A DNA stretch of 64,000 nt, from positions 3,173-67,172 of the forward strand of contig CAZAPQ010000017.1 in NCBI GenBank assembly GCA_964487415.1, in the 5' to 3' direction. This stretch comes from DRVV01 sp964487415. GTDB lineage: Archaea > Thermoproteota > Bathyarchaeia > Bathyarchaeales > Bathycorpusculaceae. The notes beneath the pieces were generated by a model, which ran no database searches, was not told the DNA's origin, and saw only the letters and a program-made list of their open reading frames with translations. Positions 7,269 to 16,287 of the stretch are shown here, piece after piece. The stretch's first letter is position 1. Each line of letters starts with the position of its first letter. The translations under genes were made by a program, and so were the position numbers.

Positions 7269-8348
7269 ATGGAAGTCATGAGGGAAGTTTGGATTAGAAT
7301 AGATGAAGGCTTACCAAAAAATGTTAGAAATAGTTTACTTGATTTAGCATGTCAGATATGCGACGTTGTATATGTTGACGATCAGATCATAGAAGAAGTT
7401 GAAAAGGACAAAGCAAGGATAGCGTCCCATTCTAGCGATTGCGACATAAGGGTTCTCGAATCTTTTGATGAAAAAAGACTAACGGAATTAAAGAATGCCG
7501 GCAAAATCGTCGCCGTGAAAGTTACCGTCAGAAATAAGGGAGACGAGGAACTCGCTGTAAAAGCAGCAAATCTTTCAGCTGATTATATAATCATCCAATG
7601 CCCAAATTGGAAGGTTATACCTCTAGAGAACCTTATAGCAAACATAAAAGGTAAAAGTAAAATTTTAGCCGAGGTTTCTTCAGCAGAAGAGGCTAAACTA
7701 GCGCTTGAAACCCTTGAATTAGGCGCGGATGGGGTTGTAATAAAAACTCTCGATTCAAACGAACTTACGAAAACAGCCTATTTGGTTAAGCGGCAAATCC
7801 CAAAAATCAGGTTGACACCGGTTAAAATAGTTGAAGTTAAGCAGATAGGATCAGGGGCAAGGGCATGCATAGACACATGCGATCTCATGAGGGAGGGGGA
7901 AGGTCTCTTGGTAGGATGCCAGTCCGCATGCTTGTTCCTTGTGGAAGCAGAGGTTCACGAAAATCCTTTTGTTCAGCCACGACCCTTCAGGGTTAACGCT
8001 GGACCAATATCCCTATACACGCTATGTTCGCCTGACAAGACGAGGTATCTCTCGGAGTTAAAAGCAGGGGATGAGGTGATGATAGTTGACAGAAGTGGAA
8101 AAGCCAGATTCACAAACATTGGCAGAGTTAAAATTGAATGGAGACCACTTCTGCTGATCGAGGCCGAGCATGAAAGGAAAAAATTCAAAACAATAGTTCA
8201 AAATGCGGAAACCATCAGGCTTGTAACTGAAAAAGGTTCAATATCAGTTGCCGAGCTGAAGCCGGGAAATGAGGTTCTAGCATACATTTCTGAGGGAGGG
8301 AGACACTTCGGAACTCTTGTCAAGGAAGAAATGGTGGTTGAAGTTTGA
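7269..8348 (+). CDS. aroB': 3-dehydroquinate synthase II (archaeal type)
   Basis: AroB' catalyses oxidative deamination and cyclisation of 2-amino-3,7-dideoxy-D-threo-hept-6-ulosonate to 3-dehydroquinate in archaea without the DAHP route. The 359-aa sequence matches this family in length and in stretches such as REVWIRID at the N-terminus and the repeated beta-rich C-terminal half (GSGARACIDTCDLM, VGCQSACLFLVEAE). The start could be ATG 7269 or ATG 7278. Its partner AroA' (the heptulosonate synthase) is not in this operon. The stop overlaps the TTG start of aroD (TTGA). Confidence 0.9.
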   Translation: MEVMREVWIRIDEGLPKNVRNSLLDLACQICDVVYVDDQIIEEVEKDKARIASHSSDCDIRVLESFDEKRLTELKNAGKIVAVKVTVRNKGDEELAVKAANLSADYIIIQCPNWKVIPLENLIANIKGKSKILAEVSSAEEAKLALETLELGADGVVIKTLDSNELTKTAYLVKRQIPKIRLTPVKIVEVKQIGSGARACIDTCDLMREGEGLLVGCQSACLFLVEAEVHENPFVQPRPFRVNAGPISLYTLCSPDKTRYLSELKAGDEVMIVDRSGKARFTNIGRVKIEWRPLLLIEAEHERKKFKTIVQNAETIRLVTEKGSISVAELKPGNEVLAYISEGGRHFGTLVKEEMVVEV

Positions 8349-9028
8349 CCCCAAAAATCTGCGTCTCCATAATGCCCAAAAACGTTGAAGAGGCGCTGAA
8401 CCTTATTGAGAAAGCTGAAAAGCATAGGGCGGATTTTATCGAAGTGCGGCTTGACCGCCTTTGCAGGGATGAAAAATTAAGGGATATTACAGGATGCACC
8501 GAAATTCCATTGATTGCAACAAATAGGCCTCAAAACTGTGGCGGAAAATTTTCGGGAACAGAATCTGAAAGGCGACAAGTATTGCTTAATGCAGCTCGAA
8601 GCAATTTCGAATATGTTGACATTGAATTGGATGCGGAGGGTTTAGACAGCTTTTTAAAGGAGTTACAGCAGACCAACGTAAAATTGATCATATCATTCCA
8701 TGATTTTCAAAAAACACCCGAAACAGCCGCATTGCAAAAGGTCCTGTGGGAAGAAATTGCAAAGGGGGCGGACATATGCAAGATTGTAACTACAGCTAAA
8801 ACTCTTATGGATAACTTAACCTTACTAAATTTTCTTTTAAGTTCATGTGAGAACGCCGAAATTGTATGTTTTGCCATGGGACCATTGGGCAAGCCATCAA
8901 GGCTATTGTCACCTATTTTTGGAGGCTTTTTTACAATTGCTTCATTGGAAGCTGGAGGAGAAACTGCTCCCGGCCAAATGACGATTGAAGAGCTAAAAAC
9001 GGCATATAGGATTTTAGGAGTCATTTAA
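8345..9028 (+). CDS. aroD: 3-dehydroquinate dehydratase, type I
   Basis: The type I enzyme forms 3-dehydroshikimate through a Schiff base. Seen are EVRLDRL (33-39), SFHDFQKTP with the catalytic histidine, and the Schiff-base lysine in CKIVTTAKT (about 142). At 227 aa the length is typical for archaea. It starts with TTG overlapping the aroB' stop by four bases, so translation is coupled. Confidence 0.95.
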   Translation: MTPKICVSIMPKNVEEALNLIEKAEKHRADFIEVRLDRLCRDEKLRDITGCTEIPLIATNRPQNCGGKFSGTESERRQVLLNAARSNFEYVDIELDAEGLDSFLKELQQTNVKLIISFHDFQKTPETAALQKVLWEEIAKGADICKIVTTAKTLMDNLTLLNFLLSSCENAEIVCFAMGPLGKPSRLLSPIFGGFFTIASLEAGGETAPGQMTIEELKTAYRILGVI

Positions 9029-9898
9029 ATGGAGATCTCCGGGAGAACACAAGTTTTTTGTCTTATAGGTGACCCCGTAGAACATTCGCTTAGCCCAACA
9101 ATACATAACGCTGCTTTTAAACACCTAAACCTTAACGCGGTTTATGTTGCTTTCAAGGTTAAAAGCGATGAATTGGAAAACGCGATAAGGGGTATTCGAG
9201 GCCTTGGTATAAGGGGCATAAACGTAACAATGCCCCATAAGAGTACAATTATTAACCATCTAGATGAGGTAGATCAGACGGCCAAATTTGTCGGTGCAGT
9301 GAACACTTTGCTAAATGATAATGGGAAGCTTATAGGCTTTAATACTGACGGGATCGGCGCTTTAAGGGCTTTAAAAGAAAACCAAGCATATCCGGAAGGC
9401 AAAAAAATTCTGCTTCTTGGAGCCGGAGGTGCAGCCAGAGCCATAGCTTTCCAGCTGGCACAGGTGGCTGAAGAGCTTAGGATCCTAAACAGGAATGGAG
9501 AAAAAGCAAGGCAGCTCGCAAACTTGCTCCGAAAGGAGTTGGGCAGAAACATTGTGGGAAATCAACTATCACCTATACTTATTGAAAAGTGGCTGAAGGA
9601 TGCGGACATACTTGTGAACTGCACGTCTGTAGGCATGCACCCTAACGCTGATCAAACCCTAATCAAACGCGAGTGGCTAAGAGATGAATTAACCGTAATG
9701 GACATTGTCTATGACCCAATAGAAACAAGGCTGATAAGAGATTCGAAAGACGCTGGAGCTAAGGTGATACATGGAACAGAAATGCTTCTCTTTCAAGGTG
9801 CAGCTTCATTTGAAATCTGGTGGGGACGCCCGGCACCAATAGAAGTGATGAGAAACGCCATATTGAAAAAGATCCGTGAAAGGGAGAAATCGCTTTGA
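9029..9898 (+). CDS. aroE: shikimate dehydrogenase
   Basis: AroE reduces 3-dehydroshikimate to shikimate with NADPH. Visible are the substrate loop GDPVEHSLSPTIHN (12-25), NVTMPHK with the catalytic lysine (about 71), the NADP-binding GAGGAARA and NCTSVGM. At 289 aa the length is normal. It directly follows aroD and overlaps the shikimate kinase start by four bases (TTGA). Confidence 0.96.
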   Translation: MEISGRTQVFCLIGDPVEHSLSPTIHNAAFKHLNLNAVYVAFKVKSDELENAIRGIRGLGIRGINVTMPHKSTIINHLDEVDQTAKFVGAVNTLLNDNGKLIGFNTDGIGALRALKENQAYPEGKKILLLGAGGAARAIAFQLAQVAEELRILNRNGEKARQLANLLRKELGRNIVGNQLSPILIEKWLKDADILVNCTSVGMHPNADQTLIKREWLRDELTVMDIVYDPIETRLIRDSKDAGAKVIHGTEMLLFQGAASFEIWWGRPAPIEVMRNAILKKIREREKSL

Positions 9899-10767
9899 CT
9901 GGCCAGGCAACTGCAATAAGCTTTGGAGCCGCCACCATAGTGAACGCTATAGCCACAGGTAAAGGGGCAGCTTTTGGTGTTGATCTCTGGACCAAGGCTG
10001 AAGTTAGACTGACTAACGAGCCAGGAGTAATTGAAGGCCAAATTACCTCAGACCCAAACGAAAGCACAGTGCTTATCGAAAAAGTCGTTAAAAGGGTTCT
10101 TCAACACTTTGGACTTGCCGGAAAATTTGGGGCTAAAGTTAAAACATGGTCAAACATACCGATAGCTAGAGGTCTAAAGAGTAGTAGCGCCGCAGCCAAC
10201 GCAATAGCCCTAGCTACGGTAGCAGCTTTAGGAAAGAAGCTTGACGACTTGACTATTGTTAAGTTGGGAGTTGACGGCGCCCTAGATGCGAAAGTAACCA
10301 TCACGGGGGCTTTTGACGACGCTTGCGCCTCCTACTTTGGGGGAGCAGTAGTCACGGACAACATTAAAAGAAGAATTGTAAAGCGGGTTGAGATGCCCAA
10401 AAACCTAAATGTTCTGTTCCACATTCCAGATAGGAAAGCTTACACCATAAATACTGATGTCCAAAAAGTGAAGGCTGTAGCTCCGCTTGTCAAAATTGCA
10501 TATAAGGAAGCATTGAAGGGAAATTTCTGGCAGGCTTTAACCCTTAATGGCCTAGCCTATTCGCTGGCTTTAGGTTATAACCCATCGCTGGTTATGGATG
10601 CATTAATGGCTGGAGCTTTATCAGCGGGATTATGCGGTAAGGGTCCAGCGGTGACTGTTGTTATTCCAGGGGACAAAGTTGAATCAGTTAAGGAAGCCTT
10701 GGCAAAATATGAGGGGAAAATCCTGCAAGCTAAGGTTAATCATGAAAAGGCTAAGGTTTTAGGTTGA
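9895..10767 (+). CDS. aroK: archaeal shikimate kinase (GHMP family)
   Basis: Archaea use a GHMP-superfamily shikimate kinase unrelated to bacterial AroK/AroL. The ATP-binding motif is ARGLKSSSAAANA (about 91-103), and the C-terminal GHMP glycine-rich motif is SAGLCGKGPAVTVV. At 290 aa the length is typical. It starts with TTG in a four-base overlap with aroE, between aroE and aroA, exactly where the pathway needs it. Confidence 0.93.
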   Translation: MTGQATAISFGAATIVNAIATGKGAAFGVDLWTKAEVRLTNEPGVIEGQITSDPNESTVLIEKVVKRVLQHFGLAGKFGAKVKTWSNIPIARGLKSSSAAANAIALATVAALGKKLDDLTIVKLGVDGALDAKVTITGAFDDACASYFGGAVVTDNIKRRIVKRVEMPKNLNVLFHIPDRKAYTINTDVQKVKAVAPLVKIAYKEALKGNFWQALTLNGLAYSLALGYNPSLVMDALMAGALSAGLCGKGPAVTVVIPGDKVESVKEALAKYEGKILQAKVNHEKAKVLG

Positions 10768-10773
10768 GCCACT

Positions 10774-12069
10774 ATGGCCGATGTCATAGTTAGGAAAACT
10801 GAAAAACTTATGGGCGAAATCGAAGCACCAGCATCAAAATCCTACACCCACAGAATGCTGGTTGCAGCCCTGCTTTCCAACGGCATGTCAAGGATAACGA
10901 AACCACTAATCTCAGAAGACACCTTAGCAACACTGCACGCAATAGAATCCTTTGGAGCTCAAGTCGAAAAATACCATGACGTCTGGAGGGTTAAGGGGAG
11001 ATTCCCACTTAAAACTTCAGAGAGGCCCATAGACTGTAGAGAATCTGGAGCTACACTACGTTTTATGGTGCCAATTGCTGCCTTGGCTCCTGGGAACACG
11101 ACATTCGTTATGAAGCCATCCCTCGGCAGGAGACCAATAACTCCACTTCTTCAAAGCCTCGAACAGCTGGGAGCCAAAACTTTCTACAAAGCTGACGATA
11201 ATCCCACGATTACGGTTCAAGGTGGAGGCATCCGCGGGGGTAAAACAACCCTACATGGCGACATTAGCTCTCAATTCATTTCCGGGCTGTTGTTTGCATG
11301 TCCACTTGCACAAGGTGATACAGAAATACGTGTCGTAACTCCTGTTGAATCAAAAAGTTACATTGAAATGACGCTTGAAATTCTCAGCAAGCATGCCATC
11401 AGGATATTAAGGTCGGAGGATTTCAGCCACATTTATGTCCCTGGAAAACAAGCATACAAACCCTTCGACCATATTGTTCCAGGAGACTTCTCCTCCGCAG
11501 CTTACATTTTAGCCGCTGCGGCTATAACACGCTCAAAGGTGAGAATTAGAAACCTGGACCCAAACACAACGCAAGGAGATAAGGCCATTCTTGAAATCCT
11601 TAATCAGGCAGGCTCAAGGGTAACCATTAGTGACGGATTAGTTGAAGTTGAAGGAGACATAAGCCAAGCCATTGAAGTTGATGCATCGAACATTCCTGAT
11701 CTCGTTCCAGCATGCGCGGCTATAGCTTGTTATGCCAGCGGTGTCTCCAGAATTTATAATGCTAAGAGATTAAGGTATAAGGAGTCCGACAGGTTAACGT
11801 CGCTGCACATGGAACTGAAGAAAATGGGCGCAGACATAGTCGCAGAGGAGGATAGCCTTATTATTAAAGGCCCCTGCAGCATGCATGGCGCAAACATAGA
11901 TCCGCATAATGACCATAGAATAGCCATGGCTTGTACTGCTGCAGCCCTCGGCGCGAAGAGTGAAACCAGGATAATTAATGCTGAGTGTGTGAGAAAGTCT
12001 TATCCGACATTCTTTAGAGATTTAAGCTTGTTAGGAGCGAATATTATTGGCGGCGAACTCTATTGGTAA
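10774..12069 (+). CDS. aroA: 3-phosphoshikimate 1-carboxyvinyltransferase (EPSP synthase)
   Basis: AroA transfers the enolpyruvyl group of PEP to shikimate-3-phosphate. Signature segments are visible: APASKSYTHRML (18-29), the GESGATLRF-like CRESGATLRF, GDISSQF, DFSSAAY, RYKESDR and the C-terminal DHRIAMA. At 431 aa the length is normal. It ends inside the beginning of aroC with a 23-base overlap. Confidence 0.96.
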   Translation: MADVIVRKTEKLMGEIEAPASKSYTHRMLVAALLSNGMSRITKPLISEDTLATLHAIESFGAQVEKYHDVWRVKGRFPLKTSERPIDCRESGATLRFMVPIAALAPGNTTFVMKPSLGRRPITPLLQSLEQLGAKTFYKADDNPTITVQGGGIRGGKTTLHGDISSQFISGLLFACPLAQGDTEIRVVTPVESKSYIEMTLEILSKHAIRILRSEDFSHIYVPGKQAYKPFDHIVPGDFSSAAYILAAAAITRSKVRIRNLDPNTTQGDKAILEILNQAGSRVTISDGLVEVEGDISQAIEVDASNIPDLVPACAAIACYASGVSRIYNAKRLRYKESDRLTSLHMELKKMGADIVAEEDSLIIKGPCSMHGANIDPHNDHRIAMACTAAALGAKSETRIINAECVRKSYPTFFRDLSLLGANIIGGELYW

Positions 12070-13153
12070 GGCCTTTGTTGTAACATGTTTCGGGGAAAGC
12101 CATGGCAGATGCGTAGGAACCGTGATTGATGGATGCCCGGCAGGGTTGCCGCTTTCGGAGAAGGATATCCAAGCAGAATTGGACAAAAGAATACCGCCTA
12201 AACCTGAAATAACCTCCGGAAGGATCGAGAAGGATACTGTGGAGATTCTATCAGGAGTTTTTGAGGGGTACACCACCGGGGCACCCATTTGCATGCTTGT
12301 GTGGAACAAGGAGGCTGAACCCTCTGAGTATGAAGCCATTAGGGACATGCCAAGACCTGGACATGCAGATTACGTAGCCCATGTTAAGTATGGAGGGTTC
12401 AACGATTATCGGGGCGGCGGGCGGTTTTCCGGCAGAATCACTGTAGCCTTTATAATGGCAGGAGCTGTTGCCAAAAAACTGTTAGAACTTTTCGGCGTTA
12501 AAGTTTTAGCTTATACGCTGGCTATGGGCGATATCCAAGTTAAGAGAACACTGACTGTGGAGGAGATTTTAGCAAAAACCTATCAAAGCCCCGTGAGATG
12601 CCCAGATCAAGAGTGCTCGGAGACTATGGAAAAGGCTATTCTGAAAGCTAAAAGCGAGGGCGACAGCTTAGGAGGGATAATTGAATGCCTAGCCTTAAAC
12701 GTCCCAGTAGGGGTCGGTGAGCCAGTATTTGATGCTTTAGATGCAGACATAGCGAAGATTCTCTTCACGGTGCCAGCTGTGAAAGGTGTAGAATTTGGGG
12801 CAGGATTTAGAGCTGCCAAAATGCGTGGTTCAGAAAATAATGATGCATACGCCATACGGGATGGAAAAATTACGATGCTTACAAACAATGCTGGCGGAAT
12901 TCTGGGCGGCATATCCAATGGTATGCCAATAATTGTGAGAGTTGCCATAAAGCCAACGCCCTCCATTGCAAGAGAACAGAGAACAGTAAACCTGACGAGA
13001 ATGGAGGAAACCACACTAAAAATAAGGGGTAGACATGACCCCTGTATTGTTCCAAAAGCCGTTCCAACAATAGAATCAGCAGTGGCCATAGCGCTGTCTG
13101 ATCACATGATCAGAGCAGGCATTATACCTAAAGTCTTAGGAAGAGGGAAGTAA
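12047..13153 (+). CDS. aroC: chorismate synthase
   Basis: AroC makes chorismate from EPSP using reduced flavin. The N-terminal GKAFVVTCFGESHG and the internal RPGHADYVAHVKYGGFNDYRGGGRFSGR region (checked in short pieces) are family signatures, as is RPTPSI-like KPTPSI near the C-terminus. At 368 aa the length is normal. The TTG start lies inside the aroA end, with AGGAG upstream at 12033-12037. Confidence 0.96.
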   Translation: MAANSIGKAFVVTCFGESHGRCVGTVIDGCPAGLPLSEKDIQAELDKRIPPKPEITSGRIEKDTVEILSGVFEGYTTGAPICMLVWNKEAEPSEYEAIRDMPRPGHADYVAHVKYGGFNDYRGGGRFSGRITVAFIMAGAVAKKLLELFGVKVLAYTLAMGDIQVKRTLTVEEILAKTYQSPVRCPDQECSETMEKAILKAKSEGDSLGGIIECLALNVPVGVGEPVFDALDADIAKILFTVPAVKGVEFGAGFRAAKMRGSENNDAYAIRDGKITMLTNNAGGILGGISNGMPIIVRVAIKPTPSIAREQRTVNLTRMEETTLKIRGRHDPCIVPKAVPTIESAVAIALSDHMIRAGIIPKVLGRGK

Positions 13154-13438
13154 TTGGAGAAAGTTGCGGAGCTAAGGGAAAAAATAGACAGGATAGATGA
13201 AGAAATCCTCCTTCTATTAAAAAGGAGAAACGAAATCTCCAAAATCATTGGCAACATCAAACAGGAGCATGGAATGCTAATAAGAGATCCGAAAAGAGAG
13301 GACGAAAAGTACAATCACGTTCTCAAAAAAGCAACTGAGCTTGGACTTAATCCGGAGGAGATTAAGAAAATATATCAAATAATAATTGCCATGAGTGTAA
13401 AAGCGCAGGAAAGCGTCTATACAAATAGAAATATTTAG
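13154..13438 (+). CDS. chorismate mutase, AroQ type
   Basis: This 94-aa all-alpha chorismate mutase converts chorismate to prephenate. It shows the AroQ pattern LREKIDRIDEEILLLLKRRNEI at the N-terminus (read in short pieces), a conserved Lys in the RDPKREDE region and a C-terminal helix. It stands alone, not fused to PheA or TyrA. The TTG start has AGGAAGAGGGA upstream and sits on the aroC stop. A 60-base gap follows before the aminotransferase. Confidence 0.92.
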   Translation: MEKVAELREKIDRIDEEILLLLKRRNEISKIIGNIKQEHGMLIRDPKREDEKYNHVLKKATELGLNPEEIKKIYQIIIAMSVKAQESVYTNRNI

Positions 13439-13505
13439 AAAGCAATATTGTTTCAAAAATTATGCATTAAAACTGGTTTAAGATTGAGTGACAACCTGAA
13501 GGTTG

Positions 13506-14585
13506 ATGAGAATGCTATACGAATTAAATGAGAAGGTAATAAGGCTCGAACAAGAAGGAAAAAGAATAATAAAATTTAATCTCGGAGACCCGGATCAGCA
13601 AACACCCCCTGAAATAATTGAAGCTGCTTATAAAGCCATGAAAAATGGGAAGACAAAATATTCTTCATCGGCAGGCGAAATAGAGCTAAGAGAAGCCTTA
13701 GCAGACATTCATGGAGTTTCGGAAGATAACATAGTGATAACTCCAGGTTCGAAGTGGGCTATTTTTGCGGTCATGTACTTGCTACTGAAAAAAGGAGAAA
13801 ACGTGATTATTCCCACTCCTCATTGGACAGCTTACGACCTAACAGCAAGAAGTTTAGGGGTTGAAACAAGACTTTTAAAAACGAAGCTTGAGTCGGAGTG
13901 GACTGTAGACCTTGAAAAGTTGAAGTCGCTTATTGACGAGAAAACCCGGCTGATTATACTCAATAATCCAAATAATCCCACAAGCAAGGTTATGGGTGAG
14001 AAAACCGTTGAGGAAATTGTTAACATAGCAGATGACAAAGGCATAAAAATATTGTCTGATGAGGTTTACGCTGACATAAGTTTTGTGAGAACTAAGAGCA
14101 TTCTAGAATGCAGCAGCAACCATATAGTAATTAAGAGTTTCTCCAAAACCTTCGCGATGACAGGTTGGAGGATAGGTTACGCCATAGCTGATAAGGAGTT
14201 AATAGAGAAAATTGTAAAGTTAAACCAGATAACATTTACGAATGTTCCGGTTTTCATTCAAGAAGCAGCTTTAAAGGCCTTGGAGCTTAGGAATGAGATA
14301 ATTAAGAGAATACGAGGGGAATACAAAGAGAGAGCAGACGCGGCCTGTAAACTTTTCTCTGACACTAAATTGAAATTTACAAAGCCAGATGCACCGTTTT
14401 ATCTCTTCCCAAAATGTGATGGGCTAGACTCCGAAAAGTTTGCCTTTGAACTGCTGGACAAGGGAGTTGCTGTAGCTCCGGGAACAGCCTTTGGAGACTA
14501 TCGAGAACACTTCAGAATAGCCCTGACGGTCCCTGATGATGAAGTAATGCTGGGACTAAAAATAATAGCTGAGGCATTTAGATGA
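13506..14585 (+). CDS. class I aminotransferase of the aromatic operon
   Basis: This PLP aminotransferase has about 359 aa. NNPNNPTSK and the PLP lysine in SFSKTFAMTGWRIGY are clear, and the C-terminal arginine region is present. It is slightly short at the N-terminus compared with aspartate aminotransferases of about 390 aa. Its position between chorismate mutase and prephenate dehydrogenase suggests it transaminates phenylpyruvate and hydroxyphenylpyruvate, or prephenate. The substrate cannot be read from the sequence. TTG 13503, ATG 13506 and ATG 13512 are possible starts. Confidence 0.85.
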   Translation: MRMLYELNEKVIRLEQEGKRIIKFNLGDPDQQTPPEIIEAAYKAMKNGKTKYSSSAGEIELREALADIHGVSEDNIVITPGSKWAIFAVMYLLLKKGENVIIPTPHWTAYDLTARSLGVETRLLKTKLESEWTVDLEKLKSLIDEKTRLIILNNPNNPTSKVMGEKTVEEIVNIADDKGIKILSDEVYADISFVRTKSILECSSNHIVIKSFSKTFAMTGWRIGYAIADKELIEKIVKLNQITFTNVPVFIQEAALKALELRNEIIKRIRGEYKERADAACKLFSDTKLKFTKPDAPFYLFPKCDGLDSEKFAFELLDKGVAVAPGTAFGDYREHFRIALTVPDDEVMLGLKIIAEAFR

Positions 14586-15457
14586 AAATAGCCATTATAG
14601 GCGCTGGGAGGATGGGCAAATGGTTTGCAAAGTTCTTTTTAGAACAGGGTTTTTCCGTGATTGTTTCGGACAAAGACCCTGAAAAACTAGCGAAAATAGC
14701 TGAGGAATTAAATAATATTAAGATCACAAGCAATATAGAGGCTGTTCAAAGCGCAGATAGAATTCTAATATGCGTGCCCATTGACAATTTTGAGGATGTT
14801 GTAAGCGAAATTCAACCATACATCCGCCGAAACCATGAGATAATGGATATCTGCTCTGTAAAAGAAAGGCCTGTAGAATTAATGCATAAGTACATAAAAA
14901 CGGGGACGATCTTGGGCATGCATCCTATGTTTGGACCAGGCGTCAAAAGCATCAAAAATCAGAATTTTATTTTAACACCAACTAACGCCAAAGAGGAGAT
15001 GCTTGCAAAGAGTTTTGGAGAATGGCTAAAAAGTAAAGGCGCAAGGGTTTACTTCATGACGCCGAAAGAGCATGATGAACTAATGTCAATTGTACTCGGT
15101 CTTCCATACTTTTTAAGCTATGTTACCTGCGATACTCTAATTAGCTGCGGAAAATTCTCTGAAGCAAAAAAGGCCGCTGGCCCCAGCTACAAGCTTTTAT
15201 TAACTCTTGTTGAGGCTTTAGTCTCTGAAGAGGCTGAATTTGCAGCAAGCCTACAAATGAGTCTTCCAAAAGTGGACGAAGTTGCTGACCTGTTTTTAGA
15301 AAAAGTTAAAGAATGGCTGGAGGTTATAAAGCGGAAGGATAAAATGGCTTTTATCGGTAGGGTCAAATATTTTAAAGGCGAACTGGCGAAATCTGATCCA
15401 GATTATTCTAGAACTTATGAAATTATGTATAAGATACTTGAAGCAATCAAAAGTTAA
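14582..15457 (+). CDS. tyrA: prephenate dehydrogenase
   Basis: TyrA oxidatively decarboxylates prephenate to 4-hydroxyphenylpyruvate for tyrosine. The nucleotide-binding motif GAGRMGKWFA (7-16) opens the protein. DICSVK and GMHPMFGPG, which carries the active-site histidine, follow. At 291 aa with no ACT domain, feedback may act at the leader RNA instead. It overlaps the aminotransferase by four bases and converges with pheA on the opposite strand with an 11-base overlap. Confidence 0.93.
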   Translation: MKIAIIGAGRMGKWFAKFFLEQGFSVIVSDKDPEKLAKIAEELNNIKITSNIEAVQSADRILICVPIDNFEDVVSEIQPYIRRNHEIMDICSVKERPVELMHKYIKTGTILGMHPMFGPGVKSIKNQNFILTPTNAKEEMLAKSFGEWLKSKGARVYFMTPKEHDELMSIVLGLPYFLSYVTCDTLISCGKFSEAKKAAGPSYKLLLTLVEALVSEEAEFAASLQMSLPKVDEVADLFLEKVKEWLEVIKRKDKMAFIGRVKYFKGELAKSDPDYSRTYEIMYKILEAIKS

Positions 15458-16283
15458 AATTAGAATCTTCCACAGAAGCAGCTTTATATGAACCAAGGAT
15501 TTTCAAGAATGTTGTTTTGCTCTTTATAGCCTCTAAAGCCTCCTGACATCTCTTTTCAGTTCTGTGGCCCTCAAAGTCTAAGTAGAAATTGTATTCCCAA
15601 GGGGTTTTCTTCGTTGGTCTTGACTCTATCTTTGTCAGGTTTATGTTCCTTGTAGCAAATTCCCCCAGTACACTATATAATGCGCCTGGATAAGATTTTA
15701 TGGAGAAGATTATAGAAGTTTTATCTTTTCCCGTGAAGGGAGCATCACTTTTTGATAGGACAAAGAAGCGCGTATAATTATTTGGAGAATCTCCTATATC
15801 CTGGGCAATAACACTCATTCCATAAATTCTTGCAGCCCTCTCGCTGGCTATAGCCCCCGTGTCCCTTAGACCCTCCTCTTTTATCATTTTTACACTCCCA
15901 GCAGTATCATATGTTGGGATAACCCTGAAATTCAGCCTTTCAAGAAATCTCCTACATTGAGCTAAGGCTTGTGGATGGGAGTATACTGTTTTTATGTCCT
16001 TTAGTTCTGTTCCAGGATGAGATATTAGACAGTGGACAATCTTAATTATTACCTCACCGCAGACCTTCAGGTCGTGGATTAGGAAAAGATCGTATGTTTG
16101 GTTTACGCTTCCCTCTAAAGAATTTTCCACTGGAACAACGCCATAATCCACTTCGCCAGTTTCAACACTCTTAAAGACATCAGAGAGATCTCTGCATGGT
16201 TTTATCTCAACAGACGGGCTGAAGTATGTGTAAACTGCAATTTCGCTATAGGCACCTACTTCCCCTTGAAAGGCAACACGCAT
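15447..16283 (-). CDS. pheA: prephenate dehydratase
   Basis: PheA converts prephenate to phenylpyruvate. Its periplasmic-binding-like catalytic domain shows FQGEVGAYSE, a conserved ENSLEGSVNQTYD segment and TRFFVLSK. A C-terminal ACT domain contains the ESRPTKK phenylalanine-binding motif (about 230). At 278 aa the length is normal. It is the last gene of the branched-chain operon, four bases after leuA, rather than part of the aromatic operon. Phenylalanine synthesis therefore depends on a different promoter from tyrosine synthesis, and the ACT domain probably gives Phe feedback. Confidence 0.95.
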   Translation of the reverse strand: MRVAFQGEVGAYSEIAVYTYFSPSVEIKPCRDLSDVFKSVETGEVDYGVVPVENSLEGSVNQTYDLFLIHDLKVCGEVIIKIVHCLISHPGTELKDIKTVYSHPQALAQCRRFLERLNFRVIPTYDTAGSVKMIKEEGLRDTGAIASERAARIYGMSVIAQDIGDSPNNYTRFFVLSKSDAPFTGKDKTSIIFSIKSYPGALYSVLGEFATRNINLTKIESRPTKKTPWEYNFYLDFEGHRTEKRCQEALEAIKSKTTFLKILGSYKAASVEDSNFNF

Positions 16284-16287
16284 ATCC

